Of a stretch of 11,573 bases of DNA, positions 1 to 6,578 are shown in pieces (the first letter of the stretch is position 1; each line of letters starts with the position of its first letter). This DNA comes from Actinomycetes bacterium (GTDB taxonomy: Bacteria; Actinomycetota; Acidimicrobiia; Acidimicrobiales; Acidimicrobiaceae): the NCBI GenBank assembly GCA_021823385.1, contig JAKAOC010000022.1:1-11573 (forward strand), read 5' to 3'. A model generated the notes under the pieces. The model did no database searches and was not told the DNA's origin. It saw only the letters and a list, made by a program, of their open reading frames with translations. The translations under genes were made by a program, and so were the position numbers.

Positions 1-1785
1 TACGATCCTCTCCACGTCATCGGGCCTATAGCCGAGCTGGCCGAGTGCCCTGGGGACACTCTGGTTGACGATGGACATCGTTCCGCCACCCACGAGCTTC
101 TTGCTCTTGACCAGCGAGAGGTCCGGCTCGACGCCGGTGGTGTCACAGTCCATAAGCAGGCCGATGGTTCCAGTCGGAGCAAGCACCGACGCCTGGGCAT
201 TGCGGACACCGTACACCTCGGCGGTTTCGACGGCCTCGGTCCACAACGAGCGGGCGGAGTCCAGGAGTTCCCCGGGAACGAGCGACGCATCGATGTGGGC
301 CACCGCATCGCGGTGCATGCCGAGCACCTTGAGCATGGCCTCGCGATCCGCCACAAAGCCGGGGAAGGGCCCTAGCGCCCGCGACATGCGCGCCGATACC
401 GCATAGGAATTGCCGGTGAGCATGGCGGTAAGTGTGCCGGCCACCGCTCGGGCACCATCGGAGTCATAAGGAAGGCCGAGCGTCATCAGCAGCGCGCCGA
501 GGTTCGCGTACCCGATTCCGAGCTCCCTGAACTTGTGGGAGTTCTCACCGATCTTCACAGTCGGATAGTCGGCATTGCCGACGAGGATGTCCTGCGCAAC
601 AAAGATGAGCGTGGCTACGTGGAGGAAGCTCTCGGTGTCGTAAGTGTTGTCTTGGCGCAGGAACTTGAGGAGATTCAGGCTGGCAAGGTTGCAGGCCGAA
701 TTGTCGACGTGCATGTATTCCGAGCACGGGTTCGACCCCGAGATGCGCCCGTGGTTCGGCGCGGTGTGCCAACGGTTGATGGTCGTGTCGTATTGAAGTC
801 CCGGATCCGCGCACTCCCAGGCCGCCTCGGCGATCTCGCGGAAGAGCTGCCGGGCGGGAACCTTCTTGATCGCCGAGCCGTTGGTGACAGCGGTGAGCTC
901 CCAATCGCGGCCCTCGATAACCGACTCCATGAAGTCGTCGGTTACCCGCACCGAGTTGTTGGCGTTCTGATATTGGATCGAATGCGAATCCTTGCCGTCG
1001 AGGTCCATGTCGAAGCCGGCATCCCGGAGAACGCGCGCCTTGCGCTCCTCCACCGCCTTGCACCAGATGAACTCCTCCACGTCGGGGTGATCGACGTCCA
1101 GGATCACCATCTTGGCCGCACGCCGGGTCTTGCCACCGGACTTGATGGTCCCCGCCGAGGCGTCCGCCCCACGCATGAAGGAGACCGGGCCCGAAGCGGT
1201 GCCCCCTCCCTTTAGGTGCTCATAGGAGGACCTGATCCTGGAGAGGTTGACCCCTGCTCCCGAGCCGCCCTTGAAAATTGTCCCCTCCTCCGTATACCAG
1301 TTGAGGATGGAACTCATGGAGTCCTCGACTGAGAGTATGAAGCATGCCGAGGCCTGCTGCGGGACTCCGTCGACGCCGATGTTGAACCACACCGGGGAGT
1401 TGAAGGCTGCCATCTGGTTGACCATGGCGTACTTGAGCTCATCGGAAAAGGCGCGGGCGGTCTCCTCGTCGGCGAAGTAACCGTCCTTCTTGCCCCACTT
1501 GGTGATGGTGTCGACAATTCGGTCGACCACCTGGCGCAGCGAGGACTCCCGCTCGGCGGTCCCCAACGTCCCACGGAAGTACTTTTGGGCCAGGATATTG
1601 GTGGCGTTCACCGACCAGAAGGACGGCACCTCGACTCCCAGCTGCTCGAAGGCAACCGAGCCGTCGCGGTAGTTGGTGATGCGCGAGTCACGCCGCTCCC
1701 AAGTCACGTAGCTGTACGGATCGGCTCCCGGCTCTGTGAAATGCCTACGGATGCCGAGGTTCAGGCTCTGTGGGATTATCGCCAC
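1..1785 (-). CDS. nrdJ: Adenosylcobalamin-dependent (class II) ribonucleotide reductase NrdJ, N-terminal 595 codons, C-terminus outside window
   Basis: Reduces ribonucleotides to deoxyribonucleotides for DNA synthesis in the cytoplasm, using coenzyme B12 to generate a thiyl radical. The minus-strand frame is open from a GTG at 1783-1785 to the window edge (595 codons). Visible landmarks: QASACFIL with Cys148, which fits the first redox cysteine; FKGGSGAGVNLSRIRS at about 171-186; NPCSEY at 352-357, giving the active-site Asn352, thiyl Cys354 and Glu356; and NSACNLASLNL with Cys365 as the second redox cysteine. The phosphate-binding APTGTIG motif follows near residue 560. The GTG start is supported by an AGAAGGGA ribosome site about 9 bases upstream and by the usual short N-terminus. 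The remaining C-terminal part, including the shuttle cysteines, is outside the window. No nrdR gene lies upstream, unlike the nrdRJ arrangement of Streptomyces. Family assignment is firm. Confidence 0.96.
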   Translation of the reverse strand, partial: MAIIPQSLNLGIRRHFTEPGADPYSYVTWERRDSRITNYRDGSVAFEQLGVEVPSFWSVNATNILAQKYFRGTLGTAERESSLRQVVDRIVDTITKWGKKDGYFADEETARAFSDELKYAMVNQMAAFNSPVWFNIGVDGVPQQASACFILSVEDSMSSILNWYTEEGTIFKGGSGAGVNLSRIRSSYEHLKGGGTASGPVSFMRGADASAGTIKSGGKTRRAAKMVILDVDHPDVEEFIWCKAVEERKARVLRDAGFDMDLDGKDSHSIQYQNANNSVRVTDDFMESVIEGRDWELTAVTNGSAIKKVPARQLFREIAEAAWECADPGLQYDTTINRWHTAPNHGRISGSNPCSEYMHVDNSACNLASLNLLKFLRQDNTYDTESFLHVATLIFVAQDILVGNADYPTVKIGENSHKFRELGIGYANLGALLMTLGLPYDSDGARAVAGTLTAMLTGNSYAVSARMSRALGPFPGFVADREAMLKVLGMHRDAVAHIDASLVPGELLDSARSLWTEAVETAEVYGVRNAQASVLAPTGTIGLLMDCDTTGVEPDLSLVKSKKLVGGGTMSIVNQSVPRALGQLGYRPDDVERIV

Positions 1786-1926
1786 TTTGTCAGTTCCCTT
1801 CTAGCGGTTGCTCCTCGGAGATGGACCCCCGAAAAGATTTGTACTTTGCATCAGCCCTCTTGTCCGGACTGGACACCGACCAGCTTCGCCACGGGCAAGT
1901 CTTAGACAATGCACGTCGGTTCAATA

Positions 1927-1942
1927 ACACAAGATGTTGTGA
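1927..1942 (-). promoter_or_regulatory. NrdR box, promoter-proximal member of the tandem pair
   Basis: The near-palindrome reads TCACAACATCTTGTGT on the nrdJ strand and matches the NrdR consensus at about 13 of 16 positions. It lies 31 bp downstream of the other box and about 140 bp before the nrdJ GTG. NrdR is the Zn-ribbon/ATP-cone repressor of ribonucleotide reductase genes and binds such pairs cooperatively when dATP is high. The spacing makes the pair much more credible than either site alone. Confidence 0.82.
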
Positions 1943-1957
1943 CGATGCTCGGTTCGA

Positions 1958-1973
1958 ACACTATATCCTGCGG
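1958..1973 (-). promoter_or_regulatory. NrdR box, promoter-distal member of the tandem pair
   Basis: On the nrdJ strand the site reads CCGCAGGATATAGTGT. It matches the general NrdR-box consensus (ACACWATATATWGTGT, from memory) at about 12 of 16 positions, with a perfect right half (ATATAGTGT). Its start is exactly 31 bp from that of the second box, the three-helical-turn spacing typical of paired NrdR sites. It contains the likely nrdJ -10 hexamer TATAGT, so NrdR bound here would block RNA polymerase. Confidence 0.8.
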
Positions 1974-1989
1974 TTGGTGCCGTCGTAAA
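1960..1989 (-). promoter_or_regulatory. Candidate nrdJ promoter (-35 TTTACG, -10 TATAGT)
   Basis: Reading the minus strand, TTTACG (1984-1989) is followed after 18 bases by TATAGT (1960-1965), a good housekeeping-sigma -10. The start of transcription would fall near 1953, giving a leader of about 168 bases before the nrdJ GTG. The -10 sits inside the upstream NrdR box and the other box lies just downstream of the start, the expected geometry for repression. The -35 is only a moderate match. Confidence 0.5.
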
Positions 1990-2145
1990 GGGTTGAATAA
2001 CAATTTTGTGATTTCCGGCTCGGCCACGATTTTCCGGCGACCGTGTCAGGCCAGGAGACCATGCTACGCGGCGCCGGCGAGCGCAGGACGCCGATCGGGG
2101 ACATTGGTTGCGGCCCAAAGGCCGGCTCAGGCACCACACGGCCGT

Positions 2146-2166
2146 CTGCTACAGATGTAGTAGCAG
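2146..2166. repeat. 7-bp perfect inverted repeat (hairpin CTGCTAC / GTAGCAG)
   Basis: CTGCTAC (2146-2152), a 7-base loop, then GTAGCAG (2160-2166) form a perfect 7-bp stem. An alternative inner pairing CTACA/TGTAG (2149-2160) is mutually exclusive with it. A second small hairpin, CGGCC-CAAA-GGCCG, lies at 2111-2124. There is no T-run, so an intrinsic terminator is unlikely. Function unknown: operator, part of an untranslated RNA, or chance. Confidence 0.4.
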
Positions 2167-2318
2167 CGCGTGCCCGCCACCAGGGAAAATAGCCGAGCGG
2201 AGGTCCCGCGTCGTCTAGATTGGAGGCAAGGACGGTCCCAAAATGCCCAGCGTGTGCTCAGCAGGCTCCGCCGCAGGACCCAGGTGGGGCTGCGAGGATG
2301 TTGAGCAGGCTGTGCGGT

Positions 2319-2347
2319 TTGGGACTGCGAACTGCATCAAGTAGGGT
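2319..2347 (+). promoter_or_regulatory. Possible promoter for the GT2-YfhO pair
   Basis: TTGGGA (2319-2324) and TAGGGT (2342-2347) are separated by exactly 17 bases. Transcription would begin near 2354, about 12 bases before the ATG at 2366, leaving a very short leader without a good ribosome site. Matches to consensus are partial, so this is tentative. Confidence 0.3.
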
Positions 2348-2365
2348 TTAGATCGAAGCTCAGGC

Positions 2366-3214
2366 ATGAAGAACGCACCGACACTTCGCCAGTTCGCGCT
2401 GGACGACTCCGACCAGGTGGAAGCCGAGATCTTCGATCAGGTCCGGTCAATGTGGGTCGAGCGTCCACCGTCTCCCTACCTGGTCGTTATTCCCGCTTAC
2501 AACGAAGCGGAATCTCTCGCCTATGTGGCATCGCGCATTCCCGAAACAATCGGTGGCGTGAAGCCGGCGGTGTTGGTTGTTGACGATGGTTCCAGCGATG
2601 ACACCCTGGCGGTGGCCAAGGATCTCGGCCTGAGCGCGGTCCGCTCTCCGATCAACAGGGGCCAGGGCGCGTCATTGCGTTCCGGCTATCTCATCGCAAT
2701 CCGTTACGGCTTCAAGGTCGTTGCCATCGTGGATGCGGACGGCCAATGGGATCCCGCCGATCTGACCTTGGTGATGGACCCCGTGGTTACGGGCCGGGCC
2801 GAAATCAGCCAGGGTTCGCGATCCCTCGGCGAGACCCAGGTCGGCGATCGGTTCCGGGACATGGGCGTGGTCTTTTTCGCGAAGCTCATCTCCTTGGTCA
2901 CGCGCACGCGGATCACGGACACTTCTAGCGGCATTCGCGCCATATCGGTGCTCCTCCTGGAGCAGCTCCGACTGGAGCAGCCGCAATATCAGTCTTCTGA
3001 ACTGCTAATATCCGCCCTTTTCGCGGGCGGACGACTGGCGGAAGTCCCCGTGGTCATGAAGCCGCGCTACGCCGGCACCACCAAGAAGGGGCGCAATCTG
3101 CGATATGCGATGTCGTACACGCGGGCGGTGGTCACCACCTCGCTGCGCGAAATGTTGTTGACGCGCGATTTGCGCAGGGAGCAAGCCAGGGCGAAGGTAG
3201 CCAGGGCCGCATAG
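2366..3214 (+). CDS. Family 2 glycosyltransferase, polyprenol-phosphate sugar transferase type (DPM1/CsbB/GtrB-like)
   Basis: Likely transfers a sugar from a nucleotide donor to undecaprenyl/polyprenyl phosphate on the cytoplasmic face of the membrane. The 282-residue protein has a GT-A fold signature: VIPAYNEAESL at 41-51, VVDDGSSDDT at 71-80 (nucleotide binding), NRGQGASLRSGY at 97-108, the metal-binding VDADGQWDP at 122-130 (DxD-type), SGIRAIS at 188-194 and SSELLI at 210-215. About 37 variable residues precede the domain. Unlike CsbB and GtrB it lacks C-terminal membrane helices, so it is a soluble or peripheral DPM1-like type. Its TAG stop directly abuts the ATG of the YfhO-like gene, implying one transcript and coupled translation. 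The ATG at 2366 is the first start after an in-frame TAG; its ribosome site is weak. The sugar donor cannot be read from sequence. Confidence 0.9.
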   Translation: MKNAPTLRQFALDDSDQVEAEIFDQVRSMWVERPPSPYLVVIPAYNEAESLAYVASRIPETIGGVKPAVLVVDDGSSDDTLAVAKDLGLSAVRSPINRGQGASLRSGYLIAIRYGFKVVAIVDADGQWDPADLTLVMDPVVTGRAEISQGSRSLGETQVGDRFRDMGVVFFAKLISLVTRTRITDTSSGIRAISVLLLEQLRLEQPQYQSSELLISALFAGGRLAEVPVVMKPRYAGTTKKGRNLRYAMSYTRAVVTTSLREMLLTRDLRREQARAKVARAA

Positions 3215-5968
3215 ATGCCTCTCGGTAGGAGGGCGAGCGGCTACGGCCATCGCTGGTTCGGCCCGGTAATGGCCCTTGTTTTCCTGGCGGTCAACTCGCT
3301 CCCGCTGCTTTGGGACCGGATCCTCATCCTCGAGGATGTCTACCTGCAGTTCAATCCCCTGCGCTATCTGACCGGGGAGATCATACGCTCCGGCCACCTG
3401 CCCTTTTGGAATCTGTTCTCCTGGTCGGGGACGCCGCTCATGGCCGGTCTCAATTCAGGATCCTTCTACCCGCTCACCGCGCTCTACGCGATACTCCCTC
3501 CGAACTGGGCATTCATCGTTCAGATGAGCGTGATCGACGCGGTGTTCGCGGCGGGAATGTACTGGCTCTTCGACCAGCTCGGGGTGCGGCGTCTTCCGGC
3601 CCTCCTGATTTCCGCTCCCGCTCCGCTGTTGGGGTACTTCGCCGCAGAGATCGTCCACACCGATATGGTCGGCGGCCTCGCGATGCTTCCCTACATGGTG
3701 ATAGGGATCATCAAGCTGACCAGGGCCGAACGAGGGCGCGATGCCCTGGGAGCCGGCCTCCTGTTAGGCGTCTCCTACGCGCTGGTGGTGCTGGCGGGTG
3801 CACCTGAGGCGATGATCTACGAGGCGGCCTTCCTCGCCGTCTTCGCGGTAATCGAACTCGTCCGCTCCAGGGTCCGCCTTCGCCACCTTGCCCCCTTTTC
3901 CCTCGCTTTCTTGCTCTCCGCCGGCCTGCTGCCGGCCGCACAGCTCATCCCCGCCTTCTCTTTCATAGGCGTGTCCCAGCGAGGGCACCTGAGCCAGGCA
4001 TTCCTCGCCAGTGGTCCCGCCACGCCGGCATCCTTCCTGATGCTGACTTCGCCCTTCCTTTTCGGCGGCCCGGTTCCAAGGGGCGGGCAGGCAGGTTATT
4101 TCGGTCCCTTCAGTTACGAGGAAGTCCAGATCTTCGTCGGGATCATCCCTTTGGCTCTCGCCATATACGCGTTCGGGGCGCTGGTAGCGAGAAGGCGGGG
4201 CCGAGGTGGCTCCCCTCTCCCCTACTCAGCGGCACGGACCCTCCAGGATCTCGGCTGGGCCGCGCTCTTCTCGACTGTGGCGGCCTTCGGCGCCGCCACA
4301 CCCTTGGAGACGCTGTTGCTTCACGTGCCCCTCTACGACAAGCAGCGACTCCCGGCACGCAACATCTTCGCCTTGGACTTCTACCTGGAGGTGCTGGCGG
4401 GGTTCGGCCTGCAACGGCTTTTCGCGCTTCCGCGCAGCAAGAGAGCGCCCACCGTAATCTCCACGGCGCTGATCGGCGTCATTCTGGCCGAGACGGCCGC
4501 CATGTTCTTCTCGAGCCCCATGGTGAGCGCGGGGAAGTCGGTGCCGACGTGGTCGCGCGGCTTCGACTTCGTCGCCGCCGGCTCCGCAACGGAGATCCTG
4601 ATACTTGCCCTGTTCATAGGCGTGGTCAGATATCGCCGGCGCCTGCCGCACACGGCCTTCGCACTCAGCTTGGCCGCCCTCATGATTCTCGACGTTGTGG
4701 CCTATAACTACCAGGGATTCTTCGCCACCAATATCACCCCTGCGCTCGCTTCGGGCAAGGCCGCAGGAGACCGGTTCCTGGCCGCGCAGGTGCGCGCGGC
4801 CGGGGGAAGATTGGCGGTCTACGACCCCCAGAACCGCTACTGGTCCAACATCACCCAGATCGGTGGCTCGAACACCTGGATCTACGACAACGTCGCATCG
4901 ACGACCGGCTACTCCTCGCTCACGCTGGCGAGCTACGATACCGCGACCAATTCCCATAAGCGCACCAACATGAACCCGGCCGCCTTTTATACGAACCTCG
5001 GCACGGCACTCGAGCTGAACACCGCGATAATGGGGCCGGGCTACTTCTTCAACATCATCCCGGCCGGCTCATCGCCTGCGGGAATACCCGCTCCGATCTC
5101 GGTCGGGCAAACCGCTCCTGGCCACGCCTCCCGCACGCAGCGGGTGGCGGATTTCGTGGGAAGGCCGGTAACGGCATCCAGGCTGTTGCTCGACTTCGCC
5201 GTATCGGGCTCCAATGGTTTCCAGCAAGCGTCGGGACTCGGAATAGGGTCCATCATTCGCATCGGGGTCCGCCTCTCGCCCCAGGGACCGATTACCTGGG
5301 CCACGCCCGTTCCAGGGACCGTCTCGACACGATCCGGAATCCCGTTCTATTCGTTCGACCTTCCGGCAGACGTAACCTTCAACCAGGTGGTTGCGGATCA
5401 GCGCATCCCGTCGGGCGTCTACGATCCCGCCGGCGCCATAGCCGCAGGGGTCTCGATCGACCAGGGGACCTCATACTGGACCCTCAACGGAAACCTCTCC
5501 TCCTCGCTCACTCCAACTCAGTGGAGCTACTCGGGCAGCTTCGCCGGACTCGACTTCTTCCATCGCCGCAACATCGATCCCATGGTCCGCAAGTATCGCA
5601 ATGCGGCCGTCCCCACTCCCATGCCTCTTGCCGGCAACCACTCCCCCAAGGTGCTTTCGGCCACGGCCCGAATCGACGGACGCTTCGATTACACGGTGCA
5701 GGCGGCTACGGCAACGACCATGACCATCTCGGAAGCGTATGCGCCCGGCTGGACGGTGACCGAGACCGGCGCCTTCGGCACACGTTCGCTGGCCGCCTCG
5801 AGCTGTGGGATCCTGATCTGCGCACCGGTTCCCGCTGGGCAGGTGGCCGTCAGCTTCACCTATGCGACTCCCGGCTTCAAGACGGGCGCCGTTCTGAGCC
5901 TGCTCGGTCTGATCTGGCTGTTGGCTGTGCTGATCTATCTCCGCAGGACGCGCCCGGCGTCTTCCTGA
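3215..5968 (+). CDS. YfhO-family multi-spanning membrane protein, probable GT-C glycosyltransferase
   Basis: A 917-residue integral membrane protein, probably transferring a sugar from a polyprenyl-phosphate carrier to an extracytoplasmic acceptor. After a first helix at about 17-33 comes the family's extracellular signature: acidic ED at 40-41 followed by YLQFNP, LPFWN at 62-66, and GTPLMAG with FYP at 84-86. About a dozen hydrophobic segments follow to residue 500, with an RLPARN motif at 378-383 (family R-[VL]-P type). Residues about 505-885 form a large, beta-rich outside domain ending in EAYAPGWTV (840-848; the PGW motif) and a VPAGQ-FTY segment, then one last helix at about 888-908 and a basic tail. 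Cys864 and Cys869 could form a local disulfide. In Bacillus, YfhO works with CsbB (GT2) and a GtcA-type flippase; equivalents of both flank this gene. The acceptor here is unknown. Confidence 0.88.
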   Translation: MPLGRRASGYGHRWFGPVMALVFLAVNSLPLLWDRILILEDVYLQFNPLRYLTGEIIRSGHLPFWNLFSWSGTPLMAGLNSGSFYPLTALYAILPPNWAFIVQMSVIDAVFAAGMYWLFDQLGVRRLPALLISAPAPLLGYFAAEIVHTDMVGGLAMLPYMVIGIIKLTRAERGRDALGAGLLLGVSYALVVLAGAPEAMIYEAAFLAVFAVIELVRSRVRLRHLAPFSLAFLLSAGLLPAAQLIPAFSFIGVSQRGHLSQAFLASGPATPASFLMLTSPFLFGGPVPRGGQAGYFGPFSYEEVQIFVGIIPLALAIYAFGALVARRRGRGGSPLPYSAARTLQDLGWAALFSTVAAFGAATPLETLLLHVPLYDKQRLPARNIFALDFYLEVLAGFGLQRLFALPRSKRAPTVISTALIGVILAETAAMFFSSPMVSAGKSVPTWSRGFDFVAAGSATEILILALFIGVVRYRRRLPHTAFALSLAALMILDVVAYNYQGFFATNITPALASGKAAGDRFLAAQVRAAGGRLAVYDPQNRYWSNITQIGGSNTWIYDNVASTTGYSSLTLASYDTATNSHKRTNMNPAAFYTNLGTALELNTAIMGPGYFFNIIPAGSSPAGIPAPISVGQTAPGHASRTQRVADFVGRPVTASRLLLDFAVSGSNGFQQASGLGIGSIIRIGVRLSPQGPITWATPVPGTVSTRSGIPFYSFDLPADVTFNQVVADQRIPSGVYDPAGAIAAGVSIDQGTSYWTLNGNLSSSLTPTQWSYSGSFAGLDFFHRRNIDPMVRKYRNAAVPTPMPLAGNHSPKVLSATARIDGRFDYTVQAATATTMTISEAYAPGWTVTETGAFGTRSLAASSCGILICAPVPAGQVAVSFTYATPGFKTGAVLSLLGLIWLLAVLIYLRRTRPASS

Positions 5969-5971
5969 AGG

Positions 5972-6493
5972 TCAGTTGGCCCGCTCGGGCTCGCCGTCCT
6001 CGGACGAGTCCTCCGCCAGCGCTAGCGCGGGACCGGCGCCTCTGGAAGCGAAGAGGATCCGGTTCAGGAACGCGAACTTGGCGATCCAGAGAATCGCAAA
6101 CGAGAGAATGTAGGCGCCATCCACCCAGACGACGGTGAGGAGGTGCGAGCCGGACACCAAGCCCTTGTGGGAGTCCGCGAAATCAGTCGCCCAGGTGGAG
6201 AAAGCCAGAGATATGAGAGCCATAATGATGTAGGGCACGACCTCGCCGAAAAGACGGTTGGTGTCCCTCTTCTCCCATGCCCAGTAGCGGTTCATGACGT
6301 AGGAGGGGACCGCGCCGATCAATGTGGCGGTTATGGAAGAGTACTTGGCACCAAAGATGTGGGCCGCGAAGAAGACGACGAACGAGACCTGGGAGACCAG
6401 GAACGATACGCCCGAAGTGACGGTGTAGCGGAACGCCTTCTTCCCCAGCTCGCTGTCGAGCCAGTCCAGCGCAGATCGAAGCGATTTTGGCAC
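5972..6493 (-). CDS. GtrA/GtcA-family membrane protein, putative polyprenyl-phosphate-sugar flippase
   Basis: A 173-residue protein with four predicted membrane helices (about 22-44, 50-66, 83-104, 119-141) and the GtrA signature PSYVMNRYWAWEKR at 63-76 between helices 2 and 3. Family members are thought to flip undecaprenyl-phosphate-linked sugars across the membrane for teichoic-acid, O-antigen or arabinogalactan decoration. It is convergent with the YfhO-like gene, with only 3 bp between the two stop codons, and divergent from the epimerase gene. It starts with GTG at 6491-6493; no clear ribosome site is seen, but a TAGACT hexamer lies 7 bases upstream, compatible with a leaderless transcript. 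The last 25 residues are acidic and low in complexity. Confidence 0.9.
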   Translation of the reverse strand: MPKSLRSALDWLDSELGKKAFRYTVTSGVSFLVSQVSFVVFFAAHIFGAKYSSITATLIGAVPSYVMNRYWAWEKRDTNRLFGEVVPYIIMALISLAFSTWATDFADSHKGLVSGSHLLTVVWVDGAYILSFAILWIAKFAFLNRILFASRGAGPALALAEDSSEDGEPERAN

Positions 6494-6578
6494 GCCGACC
6501 AGTCTAGTTCGGATCCAGCGCCGCCAATAGGGACACTAGGATCCCCTAGGCGCAGCTCAAGAACGGGAAGTAGCGAAG
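6494..6578. promoter_or_regulatory. Divergent intergenic promoter region (gtrA-like / epimerase) with inverted repeat CTAGG-ATCC-CCTAG
   Basis: The 85 bp between two divergent starts must drive the flippase gene and probably the epimerase gene. It contains the 5-bp-arm inverted repeat CTAGG-ATCC-CCTAG (6536-6549), placed roughly centrally, which could be an operator for both. On the minus strand TAGACT (6501-6506) sits 7 bases before the flippase GTG. On the plus strand GGGAAG (6565-6570) is an acceptable ribosome site for the epimerase ATG. No full sigma-70 promoter could be assigned confidently. Confidence 0.45.

Larger units (their letters stand above)
1786..2365. other. 580-bp gene-free region between divergent nrdJ and the GT2 gene
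   Basis: No convincing gene was found on either strand. Short open frames here (for example 1909-2160 plus and 1921-2139 minus) lack ribosome sites and recognisable proteins. The nrdJ-proximal half (about 1915-2035) is locally AT-rich and contains the nrdJ promoter with tandem NrdR boxes. The roughly 168-base nrdJ leader can form a TGTCC/GGACA hairpin (1861-1875) and a 6-bp long-range pairing (1875-1880 with 1915-1920). No B12-box (GCCACTG) of a cobalamin riboswitch is present on the nrdJ strand. The GT2-proximal half holds hairpins at 2111-2124 and 2146-2166 and a weak sigma-70-like promoter at 2319-2347. Confidence 0.7.

Noticed and set aside
535..1215. A 226-residue plus-strand open frame opposite nrdJ
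   Set aside because: It is a codon-bias shadow of nrdJ on the opposite strand; the translation resembles no protein, while the minus frame carries all ribonucleotide reductase motifs.
1786..1953. Cobalamin riboswitch in the nrdJ leader
   Set aside because: The reductase needs B12 so this was expected, but the GCCACTG B12-box is absent on the nrdJ strand from 1786 to 2365 and the leader is short for the family.
1951..1973. GGTTCGAA resembling a tRNA T-loop
   Set aside because: The flanking bases do not form a T-stem and no anticodon or acceptor arms can be built around it on either strand; it lies within the nrdJ control region.
1909..2160. 83-residue plus-strand open frame in the gap
   Set aside because: No ribosome site, no recognisable protein, and it overlaps the nrdJ promoter and NrdR boxes.
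4226..4957. 243-residue minus-strand open frame inside the YfhO-like gene
   Set aside because: Low-complexity Arg/Gly/Glu-rich translation typical of antisense frames in high-GC genes; the plus frame has coherent membrane segments.
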